In this document: positions 15,785 to 23,953 of the stretch, piece by piece
Numbering within the stretch: the stretch's first letter is position 1
Layout: every line of letters starts with the position of its first letter
NCBI GenBank assembly: GCA_002780065.1
Contig: PEWQ01000024.1
Location: forward strand, 1-37,696
Direction of reading: 5' to 3'
DNA length: 37,696 bases
Source of the DNA: Candidatus Hydrogenedentes bacterium CG07_land_8_20_14_0_80_42_17
GTDB lineage: Bacteria > UBA8481
The notes under the pieces: generated by a model
Database searches by the model: none
Told to the model about the DNA's origin: nothing
Seen by the model: only the letters and a program-made list of their open reading frames with translations
Program-made: the position numbers and the translations under genes

Positions 15785-17653
15785 ATGAATGAAAAAGGTT
15801 TGATTTCAGCAGATGAAGTGAAGTGTGAATTTGAATTGTTCGAAGTAAATTCATATTCAATACTTATCGATAAAACAAGCGTTGCTGCTGATATTCCTAT
15901 TCTCACTGATTTTAAATTGGAAGATGTTTTTACTTTTAGTCTTGATTTAATAGGAATGGAGTTTTGCCATAGAAAAGTAAAATTGCTGACAGTTGACACA
16001 ATACCTGATTCTTCGGCATGGCTTCTTGCATCAGATACCAGAGTAGTGTATGCACTGACTGATTTGCTATTCTCAGAAAAGAGGGAAGAACAGCTGATTG
16101 TGAGGCTTTACCAAAAGAGCACGGCTACGATGTTCTCGTATGTAGATTGGTTCAAAGGCGAGACGGATTCGAATCTGTATCTTACACATATATTTGAGCG
16201 CACTCACGGCATCACGTATCCAATAGATATTAGATACATATTGAGAGACCTAAAAGGAAGAGCGATTTTAAAAGGACAGAGAATCATTGCGCCGAATCAG
16301 ACTATTCATTTTAGTTCGAGAGATATGAAGATAGACAATGGCTTTGCAGGCTACATCGAAATATATGCAAATGTTCGTCCTCTCAATTCTCCGATACTGC
16401 CTTTTTATCACATGTATGTAGATTACATCAGCGCAAATTCAGTTGCCTCGATGCATCAGTCGGGTCTATCTCCGTGGAAAGCAAACAATCCATTCTTTAG
16501 AGGATACTTTCCTGACAATAATAATCAGCATTTAGTTGTTTCTTTATTGAATAAGTTTAATTCCGAGGCAGTTCAACCCATTGCTAGGCTGGAATATGGA
16601 CCAGAGGAAAAAAGAAGAAGAATAGAAAAGAAGATGAAAACGATAGCACAGGGAGAAATGGTCTTTGAGGACATGAACGAATTATTTGAAGACGATGTGC
16701 ATAAAGAAGAACCGTTATTGACAATAGTTACTGATAAGGATATTCACAGACCAAATTATTACATTGGTCCGAAAAATAAAGACGCTTCATGGTTTGATAT
16801 AGAGCACGGATGTGTTTTTCAGAGACGCGCGGCTGAAAATGCAATTCCGGAATCAAAACTCAAATTACTAAAACAATGTCGAAGTTATCCGTGGCAGAAT
16901 AATATACCTCTGTTGCCTTTGAGATTTGATATTGAGACTGTCTTAATGTATTTTGGCGAGAGTTCAATTTCTTACCGAAATTTTCTTTTTGTTCTTCACG
17001 ATTCTAACGGCCGAAAAATATTTGAGAAAGAGGAATACATAAAAATTGGCTCGATAATTGGAATGGATGATTATTGTGAGAAGAATGGAATTGAGATAGA
17101 TAGAGGTTTGTTGATAATAGCTCCTTCACCTTCAATTAAAGAAGTGCCGGTTTATGCTCATTTCAAGGTAGGATTCAGACATCGGAAGAACTCTTATATC
17201 ACTTCTACTGTTGCCGGTGGCAATACAATCAACGTCAATTATGATTTTGACGGAGGCAGACTGTGGAAGAATGAACATCTGCCAATAATGAATTCGGAGC
17301 AATTTGCGAGAGGCGTATTTTCGAAAGAGTTTGATACGATAGTAACAGTTATTCATTCATCTTCGCTTTTTGACTACAAAGATATTGCAAAGGTAGATAT
17401 TGATCTTTACTCTGCAAATGGCTCTATGAATCATTTTGTGAAAGAAATTGCTCCATGTACCTCATCGACTTTTTCTCTTGGAGAGCTATTGGACTTATCA
17501 AAAAAATCTGAAGATTATTATTCGATCTGGATAAAGTGCAGAAACCGTTATGTGAATGCATATCATTTTCTTCATAGAAAGAAAGATAATGCGATTGGAG
17601 TAGAGCATTTTTATTACGGAAGGTTTAACACTCCTCGCCTTGCGAAGCAGTGA
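15785..17653 (+). CDS. Large protein of unknown family with internal duplication
   Basis: A 622-residue protein I do not recognise. It has no signal peptide or membrane helix visible and looks beta-rich, with a charged, probably helical patch at 272-310. Residues about 146-229 and 395-478 resemble each other (YILRDLKGRAI / FVLHDSNGRKI; IDNGFAGYIEIYANV / IDRGLLIIAPSP; PFYHMYVDY / PVYAHFKVGF). The segments that follow (about 250-328 and 518-598) also align loosely, suggesting a duplicated two-part unit. A third, weaker unit may lie before residue 140. The start follows GCGAGG and lies 13 bases after the Rid gene, so it is probably the third gene of that operon. The gene ends before an intergenic palindrome and a convergent gene. 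Confidence 0.75.
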   Translation: MNEKGLISADEVKCEFELFEVNSYSILIDKTSVAADIPILTDFKLEDVFTFSLDLIGMEFCHRKVKLLTVDTIPDSSAWLLASDTRVVYALTDLLFSEKREEQLIVRLYQKSTATMFSYVDWFKGETDSNLYLTHIFERTHGITYPIDIRYILRDLKGRAILKGQRIIAPNQTIHFSSRDMKIDNGFAGYIEIYANVRPLNSPILPFYHMYVDYISANSVASMHQSGLSPWKANNPFFRGYFPDNNNQHLVVSLLNKFNSEAVQPIARLEYGPEEKRRRIEKKMKTIAQGEMVFEDMNELFEDDVHKEEPLLTIVTDKDIHRPNYYIGPKNKDASWFDIEHGCVFQRRAAENAIPESKLKLLKQCRSYPWQNNIPLLPLRFDIETVLMYFGESSISYRNFLFVLHDSNGRKIFEKEEYIKIGSIIGMDDYCEKNGIEIDRGLLIIAPSPSIKEVPVYAHFKVGFRHRKNSYITSTVAGGNTINVNYDFDGGRLWKNEHLPIMNSEQFARGVFSKEFDTIVTVIHSSSLFDYKDIAKVDIDLYSANGSMNHFVKEIAPCTSSTFSLGELLDLSKKSEDYYSIWIKCRNRYVNAYHFLHRKKDNAIGVEHFYYGRFNTPRLAKQ

Positions 17654-17670
17654 AGTAATTTTGTTTGACC

Positions 17671-17700
17671 GGTCGCCACAGGCTTCAGCCTGCGTTTGAC
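17671..17700. repeat. Intergenic REP-like palindrome
   Basis: CAGGCT at 17679-17684 and AGCCTG at 17687-17692 form a tight hairpin within GGTCGCCACAGG and GCGTTTGAC flanks, in the 46-base gap between convergent genes. The core is like the CCACAGGCTGAAGCCTGTGG elements common in environmental bacterial genomes. It is locally GC-rich in AT-rich surroundings. It could also act as a bidirectional terminator, although no long T run follows. Confidence 0.5.
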
Positions 17701-18500
17701 TACACAAATGCCATTAGATAGATACAGCTCTTCATGAATTCAGAGCTTCCCATTGAAGGATGATATTTAAGTTCTACAATTTTTTCGAAACCTGCATTAT
17801 GAAATAAACTGAATATTTCATCTCGACTCGGCATTTTGCAATGACCGGTGTAGCTTTTGTATGGATGCTTTTTATCTTCGACGGTTAATCCTCCGGCTTC
17901 GATTTGAAAAGATGAGAAGAAGACAAGAACTCGTTTTGTAAGCTTGCGGAGATTTTCTATGTGCGCTTTATGGTCGACCAGATGATAAAGAATTCCTAGA
18001 GACGCGACAATGTCTGCGGGTTCAACGGCACTGCAAAAGTCGCTTGAATCTGCGCTGACAGGAATGTGCTCAAAATCAACTTTCAGTCCCGAGATACTTC
18101 TTACAAATTTAGCGCGTTCAATACAGTCTTTTCGTATTTCAACGCCTTTTGCTTTCAGCACGCCCAACTTTTTGAAATAAAGAGTTTTCATGCCGTCATT
18201 GCATCCGATATCGAGAAGCGAAGAACGATAAAATTCTTGCCCTAAAATTGTTTTTATAAAATCCATAGGCATGAAGAGTCTATTGTTTCCAAGAACTTCA
18301 TTATTATATGTTTCTCGAAAATCAGAGATTTTTTTTAGCGTATCTTTTTCTGAACAGAAAGTAGCGTTATACTTCTCATAGAGTTTTGGATAGAAGCCGG
18401 TAAAAGTATTTTCGTCAAACTTGAAGTAATGAGACCATGGTTTTAGTCTTTCAAGTTTCTTTACAATATCTTTCGGTATTCCTTCTTCTCCAATAAACAT
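17700..18500 (-). CDS. CmoB-like (DUF1698) SAM-dependent methyltransferase
   Basis: A 266-residue class I methyltransferase. The N-terminal WSHYFKFDENTFTGFYPKLY segment (22-41) is shared with CmoB-type proteins. SAM motif I is LLDIGCNDGMKTLYF at 95-109, followed by VEIRKDCIERAKF and ILYHLVDH. CmoB itself modifies tRNA wobble uridine with carboxy-SAM, but relatives in glycan clusters are usually uncharacterised small-molecule or sugar methyltransferases, and the setting here favours that. It converges on the 622-residue protein gene. Upstream, 154 bases separate it from the GT4 gene, and that gap holds a gene remnant. Confidence 0.8.
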   Translation of the reverse strand: MFIGEEGIPKDIVKKLERLKPWSHYFKFDENTFTGFYPKLYEKYNATFCSEKDTLKKISDFRETYNNEVLGNNRLFMPMDFIKTILGQEFYRSSLLDIGCNDGMKTLYFKKLGVLKAKGVEIRKDCIERAKFVRSISGLKVDFEHIPVSADSSDFCSAVEPADIVASLGILYHLVDHKAHIENLRKLTKRVLVFFSSFQIEAGGLTVEDKKHPYKSYTGHCKMPSRDEIFSLFHNAGFEKIVELKYHPSMGSSEFMKSCIYLMAFV

Positions 18501-18518
18501 AAAATGATTTTGTTAGAA

Positions 18519-18614
18519 CTATGAATTTGTGTAAATGATTTTTTTGATTGCCTTTACGATTCTTTCTGTTGCATGCCCATCGTTTTGACCTCTGAAGTAT
18601 CGGATGAACTTCTC
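18519..18614 (-). pseudogene. Vestigial C-terminus of a lost gene
   Basis: On the minus strand, 31 codons ending at a TAG (18519-18521) encode a protein-like tail containing FIRYFRGQNDGHATERIVKA. A TGA lies immediately upstream in frame and no start codon is available, so it cannot be a gene. The NDGHATERIV pattern resembles the end of UDP-GlcNAc 2-epimerases or related GT-B-fold sugar enzymes (compare the DGRTAKRIIKLL end of the WecB-like protein here). It is probably what remains of a deleted biosynthesis gene. Confidence 0.4.
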
Positions 18615-18654
18615 TCATTTTGATTTGCTTGGTTTGAATTTATGAATTTTATTT

Positions 18655-20202
18655 TCACTTCATTACGAACCTGAACGCTTCAGTATAGCCTTTGATTACA
18701 GTATGAATATTGATTTGTTCGCGAATTATTCTCTCTGATTCTCTTCCCATTTCATGACTGAGTTTAGGCTCTGACAAGATTTTGCTGATCTTAGCGCAGA
18801 GATCATCTAGATTTCCTTCTTCAAAATAAAATCCATTTTGCCCGTTGAATACAAGATGCTTTTCCGTTCCATCGCAAACTGAAAGAATAATTGGAAGCCC
18901 AAAACACATTGCTTCATTAATGGATATTCCGCCCATTCCTGCTAGAACATACACAGAGCTTGAGAGATAAAGTTTACCGAGTTCGTAAGGGTTGTATATT
19001 CCTCCTAAAAAAGAGATTCGTTCATTGACTTTTTCTTCTTCGGCAAGTTTTTTTAATCTTTCTTCTTCGGGGCCGTATCCGATTACCAGAAGTTCAATTT
19101 GATTAAATTTATCTTTTAATTTTGCAACTGCCTTTATCAGCAGATCGACTCGTTTCCACTCTACAAGTCGTCCTGTATGGACTATTCGCTGAATTTTTTT
19201 TTGAGGAGGCTGAGTTTCATTAAGCAGTTTATCTTTTACCTTAAATAACATTTCGGTATCAGGAGAGTTGTAGGTCAGAAAAATTCGTTCTTGTGGCACT
19301 CCATAAGTCTTTAAAATATTTCTGCCGGTTTCAACATAATGGACATGAGCATCTGGCATATTGAATAGCTTTTGAAAGCGTTTTAAAGTTTTAGCTCTAT
19401 AATATTTTTTTGCGAGTTTTGCAAGACATTCAAAGAAAGGATAGATATTCGGTTTCAGAGTTTTGAATGCTTTTGAATTTGACGGATCACGCGAAAAACA
19501 TTTTTTCAGCATGGTCTTTTTGACTTCACCTTCAGCTAACTGCGATAGATGATAATAAGCTCCAGCACTCAATTTTCGATTATGTGTTTGATCTTTCTCG
19601 ATTACTTTATTGAACAATGCTGTAGCTTCCGAATTCATTCCTTTAGATTCAAGTTCCGAAGCTGAGCGATAAATCGCAAGTAAATCCGAGGGCAATAATT
19701 CCTTTCTGAATAATTTTTTTTTGAATAAGGGATACAACAGCCATTCAATACCAGTTAGTACCGGTTTTGAGGCATCTTCTTTTTCCATTGATAAAAGAAG
19801 TTCTTCAGCAGTAGGTAGTCGAAATGGATGATCCTTGAGAATAAGTTTTATTCCAAGAAGTCTAATAAATACGTAGAACCATCTTTTATCTTTAATTCCT
19901 TCAAGATGATTTCTTACAGTGACAATTATGTCCGGCCGCTCTTTAATTATTACTTTAAATAGACCTTGAAAAAATTGTCCGTGCGTTGTTTCAATCTCGT
20001 CGAGTTTAATTATTTTGAAATTTGAATCCTCTTTTGTTTGATATACACCGGCTCCAACATGTTTAGTTTCTTTTGGTATAACATCAATAATTTCGAAATA
20101 AGGCAAATCGTTCAAACGGCTCAGCACATGGTTATAGTAATGAGGTATAGCTTGAAAGAGATAAATTATTTTCAACTTTCTATTTTTATTTTCCACTTGC
20201 AA
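18655..20202 (-). CDS. GT4-type glycosyltransferase with TPR-like insertion
   Basis: A 515-residue GT-B glycosyltransferase, longer than the usual 350-420. The C-terminal donor-binding domain is clear: VHTGRLVEWKRVDLLIKAV, then ELLVIGYGPEEERLKKLA and GGISINEAMCFGLPIIL, which carries the EX7E-like region. Residues 1-130 form the first Rossmann half (IIYLFQAIPHYYNHVLSRL). Residues about 176-247 insert two or three helix pairs that read as tetratricopeptide repeats (SELESKGMNSEATALFNKV, then AYYHLSQLAEGE). It would transfer a sugar from a nucleotide donor to the growing glycan on the cytosolic side. It overlaps the VpsJ-like gene by 17 bases. Confidence 0.85.
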   Translation of the reverse strand: MQVENKNRKLKIIYLFQAIPHYYNHVLSRLNDLPYFEIIDVIPKETKHVGAGVYQTKEDSNFKIIKLDEIETTHGQFFQGLFKVIIKERPDIIVTVRNHLEGIKDKRWFYVFIRLLGIKLILKDHPFRLPTAEELLLSMEKEDASKPVLTGIEWLLYPLFKKKLFRKELLPSDLLAIYRSASELESKGMNSEATALFNKVIEKDQTHNRKLSAGAYYHLSQLAEGEVKKTMLKKCFSRDPSNSKAFKTLKPNIYPFFECLAKLAKKYYRAKTLKRFQKLFNMPDAHVHYVETGRNILKTYGVPQERIFLTYNSPDTEMLFKVKDKLLNETQPPQKKIQRIVHTGRLVEWKRVDLLIKAVAKLKDKFNQIELLVIGYGPEEERLKKLAEEEKVNERISFLGGIYNPYELGKLYLSSSVYVLAGMGGISINEAMCFGLPIILSVCDGTEKHLVFNGQNGFYFEEGNLDDLCAKISKILSEPKLSHEMGRESERIIREQINIHTVIKGYTEAFRFVMK

Positions 20203-21304
20203 ATTTTTTCTTCAATAAAATTGCGTGAGCAAAAAAATTAGTCGCCCAGTTCAAAATCATATTGGAACCGTAAACACCCCAGACAGGGTGTGAACCAGCA
20301 ATGCCTCCATGAATATTAGGATCGACTGAAGTTAAATCTTGAGTTTGCTTAACTCTTTCAATTAATCTTTTAGCCGCCTCAAGATAAGTTTCATCACCTG
20401 TCTTCTCAAATAATTTTAACCATACGATTGAAATTTGCATATCTCCTGTAAGACATGAGGAATGCTCATTTGATTCCCAATTTTCGTCAAAAGTGACCGG
20501 CAAAAATCCGTATGGAGGCACATCCGGCGATTTAGAAGACTCAATAAATTTATTTTTCAAGAGAGAAGATATATTTAAAACATTTTTATAGAGTCCATCA
20601 TCTTCAAGAAGCATAGAGGTTTCAAGAAGCCCTTCAAGTGTATATGCAATAAAATGCATATTAGGTCTTATAGGATTTATTGCGCACATCTTCTCGAACC
20701 ACCCATTATTTTTTTGCTGAGTTAATGCCCAGCGCACAAATTTACTTGCTGATTCTCGATATTTTCCATCGTGAGTGAGCGAATATAAATTCATAAGAGG
20801 CCATGCTACTCGCGAGTGATATACCTTTGGCCCGTCATAACTGCAGTTTGCCCATTTACCATCTTCGTCTTGCATCTTGACGATCCAATCGCCGGCGCGA
20901 ATAGCGGCATTTAGATATTTTTGAATTCCAGTTTCTTTGTAAAGTTCGCACCAACCTTCGATTATCTGTCCCGTATTGAAGACACGTGGATACTTATAAG
21001 TGATGTCGCCTGCAAGACAGCCGCCATTGTCGAGCTGAATCTCAATTTCCCAATCCCCCATTCGTACTGCGCGATCAAGATACGTTTTATCGTTTGTGCT
21101 TTTTGAATAAAGTAGAAATGTTGAGATTATGTATCCGGTTGTTTCAGGGTAAGCTAATCCCCATTTTTGTTCTTTAATGTTATAATGAGCTAAAACTCCG
21201 CCACAGCCTGAAATATTCTGCGCTCTCGCCAGCCAATCCATAGCTGCTTGAAGATGAATATCATCTGCTTGAGTTGAAAATAGTTCCGGAAACTTTTGAT
21301 TCAT
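20186..21304 (-). CDS. Alpha/alpha-toroid polysaccharide biosynthesis protein (VpsJ-like)
   Basis: A 372-residue, tryptophan-rich, all-helical protein with repeated units such as YLDRAVRMGDWEIEIQ, YLNAAIRAGDWIVKMQ and YLEAAKRLIERVKQTQ, each preceded by a Gly/Asn-rich turn. This is the pattern of an (alpha/alpha)6 barrel, as in the VpsJ family, glucuronyl C5-epimerases and family 88/105 hydrolases. No signal peptide is visible, so it probably acts in the cytosol on glycan intermediates. The activity could be hydrolase, epimerase or lyase and cannot be chosen from sequence. It overlaps its upstream methyltransferase gene (ATGA) and the downstream GT4 gene, so it belongs to the same operon. Confidence 0.7.
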   Translation of the reverse strand: MNQKFPELFSTQADDIHLQAAMDWLARAQNISGCGGVLAHYNIKEQKWGLAYPETTGYIISTFLLYSKSTNDKTYLDRAVRMGDWEIEIQLDNGGCLAGDITYKYPRVFNTGQIIEGWCELYKETGIQKYLNAAIRAGDWIVKMQDEDGKWANCSYDGPKVYHSRVAWPLMNLYSLTHDGKYRESASKFVRWALTQQKNNGWFEKMCAINPIRPNMHFIAYTLEGLLETSMLLEDDGLYKNVLNISSLLKNKFIESSKSPDVPPYGFLPVTFDENWESNEHSSCLTGDMQISIVWLKLFEKTGDETYLEAAKRLIERVKQTQDLTSVDPNIHGGIAGSHPVWGVYGSNMILNWATNFFAHAILLKKKFASGK

Positions 21305-21876
21305 TTAATTGCCTCAAGAAAAAACATCTGTTCAGGTCTATTGTCGATCTCATTTATCTCTTTAATTCTGCTGTCACTAAATTTGCGCTCTTCGATAATC
21401 TTGAATCCCGCAGTTTTAAAAATATCTTTCAAAGTTTCAAAATCATACATGTATTTTCCACTCTTACCGCCGTAAGTTTCATAGCCGTAAAACCATGAGT
21501 TTATTTTGTCGCACATAGTTTTACCATGAAATCTTTCCTTGCCGTTTTCTAACTTTTGAAAGAAGAAGTTCCGGTCATTGCCGAGATAGTATTTTGCAAT
21601 TATTCTCATGTCTTGAGTTCCAAACCTTGCTATGCCGCCTGAAACCAAGATTCTGTGAACATCTTTTATTATCTCTTCCGCTCTTAGCCTAGTGAAGTAA
21701 TTAATTGCTGAGATACATACAACAATCTCCATAGAATTATCTGAAAACGGGAGCAATTCTTTTTCAAGGTCTATAACTACATCTGAAGATGGAAGGATGT
21801 CTACACTCCAATAACCGTCGATAGAAATTCCACCGCTCATCAGATTGACTTTTCGTTTCGAACTTAAATCTTTCAT
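21301..21876 (-). CDS. Small SAM-dependent methyltransferase-like protein
   Basis: A 191-residue protein with a compact class I methyltransferase pattern: RKVNLMSGGISIDGYWSVD at the position of motif I, DLEKELLPFSDNSMEIVV, then INYFTRLRAEEIIKDVHRIL and a strand near GGIARFGTQD. The glycine-rich loop is unusual (no DxGxGxG), as in the predicted methyltransferases that begin with a 'lnlgsG' loop. Cofactor binding is likely but not certain. The acceptor is probably a glycan precursor, by context. It starts two bases after the WecB-like gene ends and overlaps the VpsJ-like gene by four bases. Confidence 0.7.
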   Translation of the reverse strand: MKDLSSKRKVNLMSGGISIDGYWSVDILPSSDVVIDLEKELLPFSDNSMEIVVCISAINYFTRLRAEEIIKDVHRILVSGGIARFGTQDMRIIAKYYLGNDRNFFFQKLENGKERFHGKTMCDKINSWFYGYETYGGKSGKYMYDFETLKDIFKTAGFKIIEERKFSDSRIKEINEIDNRPEQMFFLEAIK

Positions 21877-21878
21877 AA

Positions 21879-22982
21879 CTATCTTTGCTCGTTCAAAAGT
21901 TTAATAATTCGTTTAGCTGTTCTGCCATCCCAAAGTTCAGGTCTGAACGGTACGGATTCTGAGTTCAAAGACTTTTTAATTATTTCAGGAATCTCTTCAA
22001 TTGTTTTAGCAAGTCTGTTTGTGCCTCCATTTTCAACGAGCGTTATAGGACGCTCTGTATTGCTTCTCACTGTCACACATGGTATTCCGGTTACGCAGGT
22101 TTCCTCCTGCAGACCGCCGCTGTCCGTGATTACGAGTCTTGACCTTAATAGAAGAGAAAGAGATTCGAGGTAGTCGAGAGGCTTTGAGATAATCCATTCT
22201 TTTTGACTTTCAATTGCTTTTATTCCGTCAATTCCTAAATTTTCTTTTGTTCTAGGATGCATCGGGAATAGCATTTTTAATCCATATTGCTTTGCAGTAT
22301 TTGTCAGAGCATTGAGAAGAGAGCGGAGGCGTGATGGATTATCTACATTTGACGGCCGATGCAAAGTGACAAGAGCATAAGTTTTTTCTGATAAATTGTA
22401 ATCAGCTAGAGTATTAATTTTCATAGCTTCTTCTTTCATCATATCAAGTGTATCAATCATAATATTTCCGACGAATTTTATTTTAGATTCATCAATGCCT
22501 TCAGTCTTAAGATTCTTTACTGCAAACTTATCCGGGGCAAAAAGAAGATATGATAGTCGATCGGTAATAATTCTGTTTATTTCTTCCGGCATTGTCTCGT
22601 CAAATGAGCGCAAACCCGCTTCAAGATGTGCAAGTCGTAAATTCAGGTTTCTTGCCAAAATCGAAGTTGCAACGGTTGAGTTAACATCTCCAACAGCGAC
22701 GACCCAATCGGGTTTTTCATCCAGGAAAATCTTCTCTGCTTTCGTGATTATTCTTCCAATTTGATTTGAAGGCGTGCCGCCGCTGATTTCTAGTTCGTAA
22801 TTAGCTTTTGGAATGTTAAAGAGTTTAAAGAAGACATCATTCATATTCGATTCGAAATGCTGTCCGGTATGAATTAATATGTGCTCAATATTTGAATGCA
22901 GAGAAATTTCACGCAATAGCGGCGAGATCTTCACGAAGTTTGGTCTTGCGGAAACAACTGTTAATATCTTCATACAGCTCAA
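21879..22982 (-). CDS. wecB: UDP-N-acetylglucosamine 2-epimerase (WecB-type, non-hydrolysing)
   Basis: A 367-residue GT-B-fold epimerase converting UDP-GlcNAc to UDP-ManNAc in the cytosol. Diagnostic blocks are VVSARPNFVKISPLL, HTGQHFESNMND, GDVNSTVATSI, AHLEAGLRSFDETMPEEINR, TLHRPSNVDNP and ITDSGGLQEETCVTGIPCVT. NeuC/LegG-type hydrolysing epimerases are the alternative; the MPEEINRIITDRLS block and overall pattern favour WecB. Translation probably starts at the TTG at 22982, which overlaps the upstream SDR stop as TTGA and has AAAGGA five bases before it. The in-frame ATG three codons later has no well-placed RBS. The product could feed ManNAc-type sugars to one of the NeuB synthases. Confidence 0.9.
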   Translation of the reverse strand: MSCMKILTVVSARPNFVKISPLLREISLHSNIEHILIHTGQHFESNMNDVFFKLFNIPKANYELEISGGTPSNQIGRIITKAEKIFLDEKPDWVVAVGDVNSTVATSILARNLNLRLAHLEAGLRSFDETMPEEINRIITDRLSYLLFAPDKFAVKNLKTEGIDESKIKFVGNIMIDTLDMMKEEAMKINTLADYNLSEKTYALVTLHRPSNVDNPSRLRSLLNALTNTAKQYGLKMLFPMHPRTKENLGIDGIKAIESQKEWIISKPLDYLESLSLLLRSRLVITDSGGLQEETCVTGIPCVTVRSNTERPITLVENGGTNRLAKTIEEIPEIIKKSLNSESVPFRPELWDGRTAKRIIKLLNEQR

Positions 22983-23770
22983 ATCAATCCTTTGTATTCA
23001 CCGCCGTCAATTTGTATCACGGTTCCATTGACGTATCTTGATTCTGGAGAAGCAAGGAAAAGAACTGCGTTGGCAAAGTCATCAGGAGTTGCAATAAAAC
23101 CCGATGGAATACCGCTTTCGATTCTGTTTCGCATTTTTTCAGGAGATATTTTCTCTTCCTTTGCATCAAGTTTAATTAAATTTTCGAGTCTAGAAGTTGC
23201 AATTGCTCCGGGACATAATGAATTGACTGTTATTCCATCCTTTGCAACCTCGCGTGAAAGAGTTTTAGAAAAGCCAAGAATCGCGGCTCGAATTGCGTTT
23301 GAAAGCCCCATTCCTTCCGAAGGCGATTTTGCAAGAATAGACGTAATGTTAATTATTCTACCAAATTTATTTTGACGCATAATTGGAACTGATAGTCTAG
23401 TCATTCTTACAACACTTAGAAAGAGCGATTCAAATGCCGACTTCCAATCTTCATCGGATAATGTATCGAGTCTTCCCGGTTTTGGTCCACCTGTGTTATT
23501 GACAAGTATCTCAACCGAACCGAAAGTGTTGATAGCTTCATCAAAGGCATTTTTTATATCTTCGAATCGCGATAGGTCGCATTGAACAGTAAGTATTTTT
23601 GAAGCGCATTCTCGTATGAGCTCTTGTTCTGCGCGTTTGAGTTCATCATTGTTTCGCGCCAGAATTGTTACGTTGGCCCCTGAAACAGCTAACGCTTTTG
23701 CTGAAGCAAACCCCATTCCTTTCGATGCCCCGCATACAATTGCAGTTTTTCCGGTTAGATCTACTTTCAT
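22979..23770 (-). CDS. SDR-family oxidoreductase with altered catalytic motif
   Basis: A 263-residue short-chain dehydrogenase-fold protein. The NAD(P) motif CGASKGMG (13-20), NNTGGPKPG (91-99) and TVNSLCPGAIATSRL near 181-195 are all clear. The conserved Ser is present at 144, but the catalytic YX3K is replaced by Ser157 and Arg161 in GLSNAIRAAILGFSK. A branch of SDRs with NTGGP and SNxxRAA motifs shares this change, so it is probably a natural subfamily rather than a mutation. Whether it reduces a ketone is open. In the legionaminate literature a SDR (PtmA) accompanies such clusters, which is a possible but weak parallel. Its stop overlaps the wecB start. Confidence 0.85.
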   Translation of the reverse strand: MKVDLTGKTAIVCGASKGMGFASAKALAVSGANVTILARNNDELKRAEQELIRECASKILTVQCDLSRFEDIKNAFDEAINTFGSVEILVNNTGGPKPGRLDTLSDEDWKSAFESLFLSVVRMTRLSVPIMRQNKFGRIINITSILAKSPSEGMGLSNAIRAAILGFSKTLSREVAKDGITVNSLCPGAIATSRLENLIKLDAKEEKISPEKMRNRIESGIPSGFIATPDDFANAVLFLASPESRYVNGTVIQIDGGEYKGLI

Positions 23771-23796
23771 CTTCTTTATCCCTTTATCAATTTATT

Positions 23797-23946
23797 GAAC
23801 CACTAATAAACATTATAAAACAAACCACTAATAAACACTAATATACACTAAAATTTTTATTTATTTATTTTAATAAATTTTTATAAATAATTTGTGTTGA
23901 TTAGTGTCCATTCGTGGTTCTTTTTTATTCTTGTCCATTCGCGATT
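23797..23946. repeat. Intergenic inverted-repeat element with iterated CACTAAT units
   Basis: The 183-base gap contains GAACCACTAATAAA (23797-23810), ACCACTAATAAACACTAAT (23824-23842), an AT-rich centre, then TTTGTGTTGATTAGTGTCC (23891-23909) leading into ATTCGTGGTTC ending at 23920. The right side is the imperfect reverse complement of the left, and a partial copy (TTGTCCATTCGCGATT) follows at 23931-23946. This is the ACCACGAATGGACACTAAT-type intergenic repeat widely seen in environmental genomes. It separates the SDR and neuB genes and may fold into a long hairpin. Confidence 0.6.
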
Positions 23947-23953
23947 ATTTTTA

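Noticed and set aside
23797-23946. CRISPR array
   Set aside because: The units are degenerate, spaced irregularly and inverted. There are no unique spacers and no cas genes.
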